The notes below the pieces were generated by a model. The model worked only from the letters and a program-made list of their open reading frames with translations. It ran no database searches and was not told where the DNA came from. The translations under genes were made by a program, and so were the position numbers. 64,000 bases of DNA. Origin: Ampelocalamus luodianensis (lineage: Eukaryota > Streptophyta > Magnoliopsida > Poales > Poaceae). The stretch is from contig JAYEVH010000228.1 of NCBI GenBank assembly GCA_036346255.1, forward strand, positions 163,071-227,070, given 5' to 3'. Every line of letters starts with the position of its first letter. Within the stretch, counting starts at the first letter, position 1. Below, piece by piece: positions 46,803-58,497 of this stretch.

Positions 46803-47361
46803 CGGGCTACTACCGCCGCTTATCGAGAACTTCTCCAAGATTGCAAAGCCCATGACCGAATTGCTCAAGAAAGAAAAGAAATTGTGGTCTTCTCGCTTGT
46901 GAATTGAGTTTTCAAGAACTCAAAAGGCAATTGACTTCACCCAAAGGCTTGTTCTCCCGATGTGCATAAGAGCTTTGATATTTATTGTGATGCCTCTCGG
47001 CAGGACTCGTTGTGTTCTTATGCAAGAAGGCAAGGTAGTGGCCTATGCATCGAGGCGCTTGAGGCCTCATGAACTCAACTATCCTACCCATGATTTGGAG
47101 TTAGCGGCAGTGGTCCATGCACTCAAGATTTGGCGCATTACCTTATTGGTAACTGCAGAGGTGTATTCGATCACAAGAGCCTCAAATATTTGTTCACCCA
47201 CAGATCTGAACCTCGTGCAAAGGAGATGGTTGGAATTGATCAAAGATTATGATATGGGCATTCAAGATCATCCGGCAAGGCTAATGTTGTTGCCGATGCA
47301 CTCAACGCAAGGTATATTGCAATACCTTGTTACTTCAAGAGCAACAACCTACCCTTCTTGA
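46803..47361 (+). pseudogene. Element B RNase H, frameshifted
   Basis: 'GYYRR' and 'NFSKIAKPMTELLKK' occur near 46805-46875. The frame 46960-47361 contains '[20 protein letters not shown]', '[16 protein letters not shown]' and '[18 protein letters not shown]', the standard RNase H landmarks of chromoviruses. Shifts near 46955 and 47145 separate them. It would remove the RNA template. Confidence 0.88.
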
Positions 47362-48240
47362 AGAATTTCAGCGCTTAATTTGGGATTGATTGAGCATGGT
47401 TCTCTTGCTACCTTGGTTGTGCAACCGACTTTGGTGGAGCAAATCAAGGCTGCCCAAACAGATGATGTTGGTGTGATCCAAATCGCGTAACATCAAGAAC
47501 GGGACCGCTAAGTGTTTTTCTCGAGGATGAGCACGGTGTTGTGTGGTTTGGACAGCGCTTTGTGGTTCCAAAGGTCATGGGATTGCAGAGTTGATTCTCC
47601 GCGAGGCCCATGACTCTCTTTGTCTATCCATCCCGAGCTACCAAGATGTATCCCGATCTTCGACAGAGATTCTCGTGGACTCGCATGAAGCGCGAGATTG
47701 CCGTGTTCGCTGTCGAATGCGACGATGCCGCCGTGTCAAGGCGAAACATCGCCGCCCCCACAGCCTTCTTCACCTTTGCCGCACTGAGTGGAAGTGGGAT
47801 TCGCTGGTATGGATTTTATCACCGATTGCCCCGCCACCGAAAGGGAACGATGCCATTTGGGTCGTGATTGATAGGTCGACTAAGGTGGCACATTTTCTTC
47901 CCGCAAGGCCCACCCGTGAAGCCCTTGGCCGAGCTTTATGTCTCGAGGATTGTGAGTTTGCATGGTGTGCCACGAACGATTGTGTCGATCGTGGTTCTCT
48001 TTTCACCTCTCGCTGGCATAGTCTGCAAGAGGCGATGGGTACACGCCTTTCTTTCGGGCCACTTATCATCCTCAAACCGATGATCGACGAGAGAGTTAAC
48101 CAAGTGTTGGAAGATATGCTCAGGTTCGTGTTCTTTCCTATGGAAAGAAGTGGAGAAGTGCTTGCCGCTTGCGAGTTCTCCTACAACAACAGCTTCAAGC
48201 TAGTCTTGCATGGCACCGCTTGAGGCTTTGTATGGGAGGA
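47362..48240 (+). pseudogene. Element B integrase, frameshifted
   Basis: The frame 47543-48223 (226 aa) mixes phases, but the core is plain: 'ILREAHDSL' near 47590 (N-terminal zinc-binding region), 'IWVVIDRSTKVAHFLPARPT' with a catalytic Asp at about 47870, a 'RIVSLHGVPRTIVS' segment at 47942-47985 in another frame, 'NQVLEDMLR' and 'CEFSYNNSFK' near 48100-48200. The enzyme would insert element DNA into chromatin. Multiple indels prevent function. Confidence 0.88.
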
Positions 48241-48439
48241 GATGTAGAACCCTTTGAACTGGTTAGAAACCGTGAGCGCGGGCTCTTGGGCCGATTCCAT
48301 CAATGAGGCCGAAAGCCAAGTCCACTGATTCGGAGCATCCGCGCGTGGCTCACCTGTGCAAAAGAGCTATGCGATCGTCGTCGCCGAGAGTTGAGCTTTG
48401 AGCCCAATGATTTTGTTTATCTCAAGGTATCACCCTTGA

Positions 48440-48817
48440 AGGGCCATCGCTTTGGCATCAAGGGCAAATTAGCTCCTCGATATGTTGAGCCTTATCGCAT
48501 CATCGAGAGGATTGAGCCGTTGCATACATGATTGAGTTGCTACCACTTGAGGGTGTGCATGATGTGTTTCATGTGTCACACTTAAAGAAGTGCCTCCGTG
48601 TTCCAGTTGAGGAAACTCCGTTGGAAAATCTCGATGTGCAAGCAAATTTGACCTATCATGAGCATCCTGTTCGTATTCTTGAAGAATCTGAACGAAGGAC
48701 AAGGAACCGTGTCATCAAGTCCTTAAGGTTCAGTGGTCAAACCATTCTGAAGATGAGGCAACTTGGGAGCGCGAAGATCGTCTTCGTGCAGATTACCCAT
48801 CCTTCTTCTCCGAGTAA
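48440..48817 (+). pseudogene. Element B chromodomain and pol C-terminus, one frameshift
   Basis: The frame 48528-48824 begins after 'MIELLPLEGVHDVFHVSHLK' and reads 'PVRILEESERRTRNRVIKS', the integrase tail and first chromodomain strand. At about 48720 the phase changes; from 48725 the other frame reads 'KVQWSNHSEDEATWEREDRL' and ends PSFFSE with a stop at 48815. This is a classic Tekay-type chromodomain, thought to guide integration to heterochromatin. The 3' untranslated region is only about 25 bp. Confidence 0.88.
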
Positions 48818-48842
48818 AATGTAATCTCTGGCGCAGATTCTT

Positions 48843-48855
48843 GTAAGGGGGAGGT
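48843..48855 (+). promoter_or_regulatory. Polypurine tract of element B
   Basis: GTAAGGGGGAGGT lies three bases before the 3' LTR start at 48858. Confidence 0.8.
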
Positions 48856-48857
48856 TT

Positions 48858-51800
48858 TGTAACATCCCAACTTTGGACTTGTGTTTCAAATGTAAGAAAA
48901 TCAGTAGAAATTAAAACTTTTTCTTACATCATGTATTTCCTGTTGTACCAAACAATTCTTGTACAAGGGATTATGGAAATACATGTCACAAGTCTATTTG
49001 ATCCAAACTCTGATATTCCAAAAAAAAAACAACCTTGTCAAATTTTGTGATCATCTTGGGAAAATATTTTTCCTAAGTTTCTGTGATGGTTTGTAGCCCT
49101 CTGAAAAATTTCATAATTTTAGAAATTATTTGAATATTTTTAGAAGGCAATAAACTTGTTTGACTCTCACCAAACATTAAAACAGAGCCTTGCAGAATTT
49201 TTGGAGATTTATTCACAATATAAAACCTCTGAAAATCTTACACAAGGTTAATATCTGAGTTAGCAAGCTCCTGTAAAATTTCATAATTTTTGGAGTTATT
49301 TTGCTACCTCAAATAAATCCTTCAAAGTCTCTCGTTTCTAATTTTGAAGTCAAACCTAGTCTCACCGTGCTTTGGGTTCGAGTCGACTGCTCGAGCCAAT
49401 TGACTCGGTCCACCAACTAATCGCACCGAGCCCTCTTAAAAACGCGCTGATCTCAGCCTTTGATCTAAATCGCGCGCGCGCGCTGTAAACATTCGACCTT
49501 CCGCTGCATGCGCAAATGTCGCATCGCTAGATCTCCATCCAACCGCCCGATCCTCCGAAACCTTCTGACTCTCCGCTGTTGGTTTGAACTCGAGCCGTTG
49601 GATTAAGATCCAACGCCGCTTTCTCTCGTTGTAAACCGCGCTTATGACGTGGGCAACCGGAGCCGCTCATTTCTAATCCTAGGCTCGTGATCTTTTCGTT
49701 GTGTTTTAAAGCCCGAGGCGTGGCGCTATCTTAGCCGTCCGATTTAAATCGTGGGGCTCGAACGCCCTAGCCTTTCTCGCGGTCATCTTCAACCTCTAGC
49801 CGCGGCGAGCACACAGAAGGGTGATGGGCGTGTCTTGTCATGCTTCCTACGGCCACCCTAGTTAATAGTAAGGGTCGGGAGACACCTTCGCCATGCCATA
49901 CCCTATTGCACCATCTACCACTTTTTCCTTGCTCACGCACCTTGTGCTCAGGCTTTGCCGCCCAACAGCTTGTGGTGCAAACCCTAATGCCTCTAATACC
50001 TTATAAGCACCCAAATCACTTCTGGTATTTCTTTAGACCACCATCAAGCCCCATTCTCAGTATTGGAGCTTAACACCTCAAGAATGGCAAGTCGCCATTG
50101 TTGACCCAAGAGCTCCATTGGTGTTCTTGGTGTTCCAAAGTGGTTCTCCTTCATGTTTCTTTGCCCTATCCTTATCTATTTACTTCCTTGAACATTTCCT
50201 CACTTAATTTTGGATTTGATTCTCGTGAATTGTCCAATTCGGGTTTGTTCAAATTCGCCAAATTTGTCATCTTCTTCCTCACCGTGAGTGCTCCATTTTC
50301 TAATTCCTTGCTCTTGTGGCTTCGTGAATCTTTATGAAGCTATACCGATGCTTTGGAATCACTCATTTGGCTCTGTGGTGTCATTTTCAATCCTTCTTCT
50401 CCAAGTCCGCGAGCTTCCTCCGTGATCAAGCATCTTCGCCATCTTTGAAGCTTCCTTCATCAAGGTAGCTTCTTATTAGTCCTTAGAGGCTCGCACCGCT
50501 TCCTTGAATCGCAATGAGCTCGCTATTTTCGCTTAGCAAGAAAAGCTCCTTTTTCATTTTCCCGCCAGCCGCGTTCTATTCCTCACCGCCAATAAAATGC
50601 CACCATTAGGTTCAGAGTGCTATTGCGGTTCCATTTTAGTGCTTGGTCGGCGCCGCCATGCGCCAAAGGTCGCCATGACAAGCGCTTGAAATCGCCGTAT
50701 TTTGCCGCACGTAACTCCCGCTTCATCATTTGGTTAGGCACATTAATTGCAAATCATTAGCTAATTAATGGTGTCTTAATCTATGTCGCAAGCCACCACT
50801 GGGCCCAACATTCTTAAATCACCCGCTAGCACGATTCGCGTTGTTCCAACATCATTAAGGCTTAATCATTGATTAATTATTGTGTCGCATTTAATCGCTT
50901 GAAATCACCGTCGGTCGACTTGTGGGCCCGAGGTTAAAATCAAATTTCGTGTCATTAGTGTCTATTTAATGTTAATCATTAATGGCATTAATCCCGCCCT
51001 AACCGCCACTCTTAGTCGTTGACATGTGGGCCCAGCACCGCGGCACGTGGGTTAATCGCTCGCGTTGTGACTTGATGTCACCGACATGCGTGCCCCACGT
51101 ACAAAGATCTCCTTTGAGCTTCACCATTAGCCACCGCTCGCTTTTAGATCTGCGCCCGCATCTTTGTATGCATTCGACCTCCGATGCCTTGATCATTCTC
51201 GACCGCCGATCTTGCGATCAACGGCCGAGATTGTGTGTGCAATCGACCTTCCGACCGTTGGTGCGCCTCGACCGCCCATCCGCAGACCGCGGCCGATTGG
51301 CCCAAGCAACCGCACCGCCCGGATGCATACACTTCGTGAGCCGTTGGATCGTGATCCAACGGCGGCCCGCTTAGGTTTCGCGCACATGCGCTGTTTTCGG
51401 CGCACGTGAGCCGTAGGATTTTAGATCAAGGGTGGAGAAGTGTCCACGTCTTATTCTATTAATTGAGTTTGTCTGTATTTCGGTAAGTAGTTAGTTAACA
51501 ACTGAAAATGATATAAAAACTTTAGAAACTCATAGCTAATTCATTTTAATCGCTTTTAGACAATTCCAACTGTAATAAATTTTGTTGTCACTTAAGTTTA
51601 TTATAAAAATGGATTTAAGCATGTTCCAGTAGCAGAAAATTGTATAACTAGAAATAACTTGATTTCTGTCATTTTGAATATTCCAGAAATAGATTTAACC
51701 TTGAAAATGCATAACTTTTTCTCAGTATAAATCCAATTTGTGCAAAATCAATTTTGTTAAATTCATCTGTTAGTATACTTTCATATGGAATAAGATTTGA

Positions 51801-53878
51801 GCATGTTGATAATTTTGTAAAATGACTTGCATTAGATTTACAACTTAGAAAAATCATAAGTAAATGTATATGACTCCAAATTTAGTAAATTCAACTTTGC
51901 TGTTATTAGGATGTTATAATCTACTTGCTATAAAAATTTCAGACCTTAGATCATTCTCGAAAATTTTGTCATGAAAAATGCTATTTATTAATTAGGTTGT
52001 TATAAGGTCGAGAAAGAGCATTTTGTTCATATCTTTTGCATGTTAAGTCCAAATTGCATAATTCTTGTTCCTATCATTGCCTTAGATCATTCCCTAGCTG
52101 TAGTGTAAATTTTATTAGATTGGGATGTGTTTTGCTGTTGAAGTTATTTGGTGTTCTTCGTTCTTATTTGCTTATCGCTTTTCAAGTAGGGTTCCAAGAT
52201 AATTTTATTATCGATATTGAGCCACAAAGAACCATCGATCCTCGTGACTTCACCAGCAAGCAGATGTAGCATTCATTTGATCATATTGTTCCTACTATTT
52301 TCAAATTCTAATATGTTGTTTGCAAATTCTATGTATGCATTGCTATGTTGTTTTAAACTATTGTCGATAGTGGCCTACTAGATGCATTATCGTAGGAAAT
52401 GTTTATTCCTCTACCATCAAGCCTAGGATTACTTGTCGTGATTTTGGGTTCACTGGATGAACCCTTGTCACTTAGTAGTTTACGTGTCATTATGCTTAGC
52501 CATGCTTAGCTATCGGTAGAAATAGGCTGTTATCGACTGTCGATAACTTTGATCACACAAACCGTATAATATGTATATTTCAGCCTTGTGCTTTGTCTAA
52601 ATTGCAAAACTAAAACTGAAAATGAAAACAATTTAGACTTGGGCACAATGGTAAGATGGTGTGATCTTTTGGGTGTGAATGAAATGGTGCCCGGTCAATT
52701 AAGGACCGAGCTACTTGTTACACCGAACCAAGCATTTGTGCGCATAACCACACTAGAGGGATATGGGACCTCTCTTAGTCGAATACTTTGGGCTGTGTTA
52801 ATTAATGAGTCGTGGTGGGTTGCATATTTGATTATATGCAACATGGACACGCTTAGGAGAGGAACACCGCCGAGGTCGGTGTATCTTGCTCCACGATGGG
52901 TCCTTGTGATCCATATTTCGCTTCGGCAGATCACTAAGGATTAACCCCATACGTATGCCTCTTGATTAGCATATTCCATTGGAAAGGGTTCAGAGGACTT
53001 AACCGCGCTTGCATACCAAAGGAAGTGTGCTTAATAGCTTGGCAAAAAGGCGGTCTGAAGTGTGGGTACATTGGTACACCCCTGCAGGGATTAAAACTAT
53101 TCGAATAGCCTTGTCCTAGGTTATGACACGCTTGGGGAAGTCTTTCAAGAGTTAGACTACAACCATTTTAAAATTAAAACTTGCTGGGTGGTATGAATCA
53201 GGGATTCATGCTATGTTGTGGTGGCTTTTGGGAAAGTCACTTCTAGGTGGATACTTGCTACTTATGTTTACTCGCTGTTATTTAAATGCTTAAAAACAGA
53301 TTTTTGCAAATTGCTGTTCAATCTATTACAATATTGCAAATGAAACTTGCTTTGTGCGTCCAAAGAACCATATAACCACATTCCTTTGATACAGCTTTCA
53401 TGTAGCTATGTATAGGCTTGTTATCAGAAGTCTTATGTAGTACATTTTTGTACTCACCGCATTGCTTGTGTTGTGCAGAGGATGATAGTGAGTCCGATGG
53501 ACCTCACTTTTGTGAGTTGTGCCGTGGCGCTTAAGGGGCGATTAGCTTGATGCCCTGGCCTGGTTGCCCTGTGGTGTTATGTGGCTAACCGGTCGTCTTT
53601 TGGTTTAAGCCATCTTATGGCAACTTTTGCTTCCGCTGTTACTTATTTGGTACTTATGTCATTTGGCCGATCGGATGTTCTGTAATAACTTATATTATGT
53701 ATGTCTTTTGGTAGACTTGTTATATTCTGTGTATGGAATTGATGCATGCTTTGATATGATGTATGTGTGCTGCTTGTTCTGGGAGGCACATATTCATCGA
53801 GACGCGGATTATTCTATTTGTGATACTAGAACCAGAGGAAGGTTAAGTATTACAAGTTTAATAAACCGGGGTCTCACA
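48858..53878 (+). repeat. 3' LTR of element B
   Basis: It is 5,021 bp with canonical ends TGTAACATCC and GGTCTCACA. The conserved hairpin block lies at about 52525-53170. It is collinear with 38807-43806 throughout. Confidence 0.93.
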
Positions 53879-56095
53879 ATCATGTTTAGAAATTATGTCA
53901 AAGTTGTAAAATACATAACTTTTTCTGTATAATTCCAAATTGAGCAAACTCAAGCTTGTAAAATTCCTCTGTTAGTATGCTTTAACATGAAATAAGTTTT
54001 ACTCATGTTTATATCTCTGAAAACTGAAATTTACTAGTTTCATAACTTAGGAAAATCATAACTAATTCATTTTAACTCCAAAATATGCAAACTCGCTTTA
54101 TTGTTGTTAGGATACTATTACCTACCCACCATAAAAATTTCAGACTCTAGATCATTCTAGAAATTTATGCCATGAACAGACTAGTAATTAATTTAGTTGA
54201 ATTTCCAGACTGAGAGAAATAGTTTTAGCTATAACTTTTCCATGCCTATTCCAAATTGCATGTTTCTTGTTCCTAAATTTGTCTAAAATCATACCCTTAC
54301 TGTTGTATAAATTTCATGGGATTTGGATAAATTTTGCTGTTGAGTTTTGTTTGGTGTTGTTCATTCTTATCGTGTTTTATCGCATTTTTTGCGTTAGGTT
54401 CCGAAGGGTTTATTGAGCCCGAGAGTGATCCTCTCAAGAGAAGCACAGTGAGCAACTCCAGCAAGGCAAGCAGTGTAACACCATTTGATCATATTGCTCC
54501 TATTACTTTTAAAGTCTAATATCTTGTTTGTAAAACCTAAGTATGCATGCTTCTTTATGTCAAGATTTATTTTGTCGATTAGAGGTAGCTAATCCCATTG
54601 CATAGTTTTCCTGAAATTGTTCACCCCCGCCACTACCCTAGGTTATTATCCTCACTGGTGAATTAGAGCCCGGTGGATGATTTATTGTCTTTGCGATATG
54701 ATGCTTAGCAATGCTTAGTTACCGGTAGAATTGGGCGGTTATCGACTTAGTCGATAACCTTGATCAAACAAACTTATTATGACTATATGATTCAGCCTTT
54801 GTGCTATATTTATTTGTGAAAACTAAAACTGAAAACAAAATGATTTCGACTTGGGCACAATGGTAAGATGGTGTGCTCTTGGGTTTGACTGGAATGGTGC
54901 CTGGGTCAATTAAGGACCGAACATCTTGTGAGTCTCTGTTATCCAACCAATTTTTACGTGCTAACCACACTAGAGGGAAATGGGACCTCTCTTGACTTAG
55001 TACTTTGGGGGGTGTTAATTAATAAGTCGCGTGGTGGGTTGTATATTTAACTATAGGCAACATGGACAAGTCTGTAGGGAGGGGAACACCCGCCTAGGCC
55101 GGTGTATCCTACTCTACGTATGGGTCCTTGTGCTCCATATTTTGCTAGCATATCACTAAGGGTTAACCCCCATACATGCGGCTCTTGATTAGCGCAGTCC
55201 ATTGGAAAGCGTCTCGTAGGACTTACCCGTGCTGGCACATCAAAGGAAGTGTGCTTAATAGCTTGGCAAAAAGGCGGTCTGAAGTGTGGGTACATTGATA
55301 CACCTCTGCAGGGTTTTGATCTATTCGAATAGCCTTGTCCTATGTTATGGACACGCTTGGGTAAGCTTTTCAAGAGTTAGACTACAACCTTTTTAAATTA
55401 AAACTTGACATGGGTGGTACAAATGGGTAATTCGTGCTATTGTTGTGATGGCTATTGGGTTAGTCATCTCCAGGATGTCTTTATGTTATTACTTATTGTC
55501 TCACTGTTATTTATGCAAATAAAATTCAGATTGTCAAAATTGCCTTCAAACTATTACTTATTGCAAATAAAACTTGCTTTATGCTGAAAATTAACCTTGA
55601 GCCTTCTCCTTTGATTAAAGCCTGCATGTAGTAGTAACTAGGTTTGTTACCCGTAAGTCTTGCAAGTACATTTTTGTACTCATTTACTTTGCTTAATTGT
55701 TGCAGAGGAAGAAGGTTGATCCCCAAAGGATCGACTTTGGTGAGTTTTGCTGCGGTGTGGACGACTAGCTTGGCAGCCCGGGCGGTTGCCTTGTGGGTTA
55801 TGGTTAACCGGTCGTCTTTTGGTTAAAGCCATCTTATGGCACCTTTTGCTTCCGCTGATATTTGATACTTAATGCCTTTTGGCCGGTCAGCTCTTTTGTA
55901 ATCACTTTGTATTATGTATGTCGTTGCTAGACTTGCTATAAAATCATGTATGGAATTGATGCATGCTTTTGTAAAGATGTATATGTGCTGCATTTTTGGG
56001 AAGCACATGTCCATCGAGGCACGGGTTATTTTGTTTGTGATGCTAGGACCAATGGAATGCTAAGTATTACAAGCTTAATAAACCGGGGTCTCACA
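53879..56095 (+). repeat. 3' LTR of element A, right part
   Basis: It begins with B's target duplication atcat and continues A's LTR text ('GTTTAGAAATTATGTCAAAG', matching 31420 onward) to CTCACA at 56095. It contains the perfect palindrome at about 54737. Followed by A's own duplication ggaaa. Confidence 0.9.
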
Positions 56096-57295
56096 GGAAA
56101 TGATGTAGTTATTCAATCTTGAGGTACTCCCCTCGTTGACTGTGTGCTACCATCTGATCGATCCCCTTTGTCATGTACAACTGCGCTACAGAACGCTTTG
56201 GACATACAGGTTTATGTCCCATAACAGTATACAGAAAATTTCATACCAAGACAACAACCTGATTAGGATACACATGCCATCCATCGAGTTCTGATCAGGT
56301 GCATCTTTCCCTTTCGTCAGCACAAGAAATGCTTCGTTTATTCTTTCTTTTTTGACCTTTTAGTACAGTCATCTTCATTTCCAAAAAGGACACACGTCAA
56401 AAATAGAGAAAATCGCTTATAAATAAGGCGTAGATTGTTGGGAATTGAGATGCCTACTTCCGCTACTTGCAGTTCCACGCTGCCAAAAATGTCAAAAGAG
56501 AGAAGTATTGTAAGCATCAAAATTGGAAGATGTCTTATTAATAGCATTCACATGCTACCCCACAAGGAAATTTACGTATTTAGAGCATTACTACCTCACA
56601 AGGGAAAATGGGTTGCTTGAAGTGGGCCACGTTGAAGGGCACCGGTCCCTTTGGGCAAAAGCGTGATAAGCAAACTATTTGACCCGTGGAGGTGAAGGCA
56701 AACTGAGCTATTGTTGGACTGTTTGCTATCCGCATCCGGGGTTCAGCATCCACGCGTCCATCGACTACCGATGGATCCTACCGCGGCAGGCACGTCCGCT
56801 TCAAATCCTTGCGAAAAAGCCAAAGTACATCACTATCTCTACGCACGGAGCAGCAGCAACTTTGGTGGGAATAGGACTCTGCGCGCGCGTTTCAGCTCTT
56901 GATCCCCCTCACTTTAATTCTTTCTTTCTATCTATCCAGCATGGACGCGATGGCAACCTGCTCGCGATGAGAGACGGATGCGCGCATGCATGGCCTTTAC
57001 TTTGTGCTATGTGTGTGTGTGTCTCTCGTGTGTTCTTTTTCCTTACTTTTGTGCAAGCTCTTGATTCCGTATGAGAATGGGCATTAGTTAATTAAAAGCT
57101 AAACGGGAAAAGTAGATGGGTTAGATCGCCTAGGATTCATCCATGTTACAGGCGTACGTGGTCGCTACCGGCCCAGACATCTCTTGCGTTCGCTCCCTTG
57201 CCGAGTGCCGACGGTAGGGGCAAGGATTCTTTTTAGCTGTTATGACTTATGAGCAAACTTGCCTAGCAAATGATGCAATAATCTTTCCCCCCTAG
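56096..57295 (+). repeat. 1.2-kb repeat unit R3
   Basis: A 1,200-bp unit from ggaaatgatgtag to the next copy of the same text. It holds the core ('TTGTTGGGAATTGAGATGCC' at 56433), 'CTATTGTTGGACTGTTTGC' (56707), 'CCTTGCGAAAAAGCCAAAG' (56808) and module Y (56830 onward) with a (TG)n run at 57009-57022. Frames at 56338-56620 and 56679-57074 recur in sister units. Confidence 0.9.
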
Positions 57296-58201
57296 GGAAA
57301 TGATGTAGTTATTTAATCTTGGGGTACTCGTTGTCGATCGGTGCTACCATCCGATCGATCCTCCGTCATGTACAACTGCCTACAGAACATCTTTGGACAT
57401 ACATGTTTATGTCCCAGACAAAGGTACAAAAATTTCATACCAAGACAACAACCTGATTAGGATACACATGTCGCCCAATGAGTTCGATCACTGACATCTT
57501 TCCTTCCATCAAAGACAAGAAATGCTTTGTTTATTCTTTCTTTTTTGATCTTGTAGAACAGTCATCTTCATTTCCAAAAAGGACACACGTCAAAAATAGA
57601 GAAAATCGCTTATAAATAAGGCGTAGATTGTTGGGAATTGGGATGCCTACTTCCGCTACTTGCAGTTCCACGCTACCAAAAATGTCAAAAGGGAGAAGTA
57701 TTGTAAGCATCAAAATTGGAAGACGTCTTATTAATAGCATTCACATGCTACCCCACAAGGAAATTTATGTATTCAGAACTTTGCTACCTCACAAGGAATA
57801 ATGGGTTGCTTGAAGTGGGCCACGTTGAAGGGCACCGGTCCCCTTGGGCAAAAGCGCGATAGGCAAACTATTTGACCGATGGAAGTGATGGCAAACTGAG
57901 CTGTTGTTGGACTGTTTGCTATCTGCATCCGGGGTTCAGCATCCACATGCCCATCGACTGCCGACGGATCCTACTGTGGCAGGCACATCCGCTTTAAATC
58001 CTTGCGAAAAAGCGAAAGTACATCACTATCTCTACGCACACAGCAACGGCAGCTTTGGTGGGAATAGGACTCTGAGCGCGTGTGTCTCAGCTCTTGTTCC
58101 CCCTCGCTTTGCTTCTTTCTTTCTATCTATCCAGCGTGGACGCGATTGCAACCTGCTCGCGATGACAGACGGATGCACGCATGTGTGGCCTTTACTTTGT
58201 G

Positions 58202-58232
<31 letters not shown>

Positions 58233-58497
58233 TGTTCCTTTTCCTTACTTTTGTGCAAGCTCTTGATTCTGTATGAGAATGGGCATCAGTTAATTAAAAG
58301 CTAAACGGGAAAAGTAGATGGGTTAGATCGCCTAGGATTCAGCCATGTTACAAGCGTACGTGGTCGCTACTGGCCCAAATATCTCTTGCATTTGCTCCCT
58401 TGCCGAGTGCCGATGGTGGGGGCAAGGATTCTTTTTAGTAGTTATGACTTATGAGCAAACTTGCCTAGCTAATGATGCAATAATCTTTCCCCCCAAG
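57296..58497 (+). repeat. 1.2-kb repeat unit R4
   Basis: A 1,202-bp unit, head to tail with R3 and R5. It has the same landmarks and a longer compound microsatellite (CT)n(GT)n at 58202-58234. Its frames 57531-57740 (minus) and 57904-58266 (plus) correspond to those of R3. Confidence 0.9.
58202..58234 (+). repeat. (CT)n(GT)n microsatellite in R4
   Basis: The longest of the three aligned microsatellites (compare 26214-26236 and 57009-57022). Confidence 0.8.

Larger units (their letters stand above)
38807..53878 (+). mobile_element. Complete Tekay/Del-type chromovirus B nested in A's 3' LTR
   Basis: It is a 15.07-kb element with LTRs 38807-43806 and 48858-53878, flanked by the duplication atcat (38802-38806 and 53879-53883). 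The empty site is preserved in A's 5' LTR at 31415. The domain order is gag, protease, RT, RNase H, integrase, chromodomain, which with the initiator-Met-type PBS identifies a chromovirus; the chromodomain and gag text fit the Tekay/Del branch. Every domain is present but frameshifted, so the element is inactive. Its LTR is related to A's but clearly a different subfamily. Confidence 0.95.
26519..56095 (+). mobile_element. Ty3/Gypsy element A (Tekay-like, deletion derivative), host of nested B and H
   Basis: The element begins TGTAACATCCCAAG at 26519 and ends GGGGTCTCACA at 56095, flanked by the duplication ggaaa (26514-26518 and 56096-56100). The joined flanks match the repeat unit junctions at 57296 and 58498. 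It has an exact initiator-Met PBS (33548) and a purine tract (36226). Without the two nested insertions it would be about 12.2 kb: two LTRs of about 4.7-4.8 kb around only 2.7 kb of interior. The interior keeps a gag-like region, a protease edge, integrase scraps and the last residues of a chromodomain. RT and RNase H are deleted. Confidence 0.93.

Noticed and set aside
52640..52700. tRNA-like text GGGCACAATGGTAAGATGG
   Set aside because: No acceptor or anticodon arms can be formed and no T-arm word is present; treated as an LTR hairpin instead.
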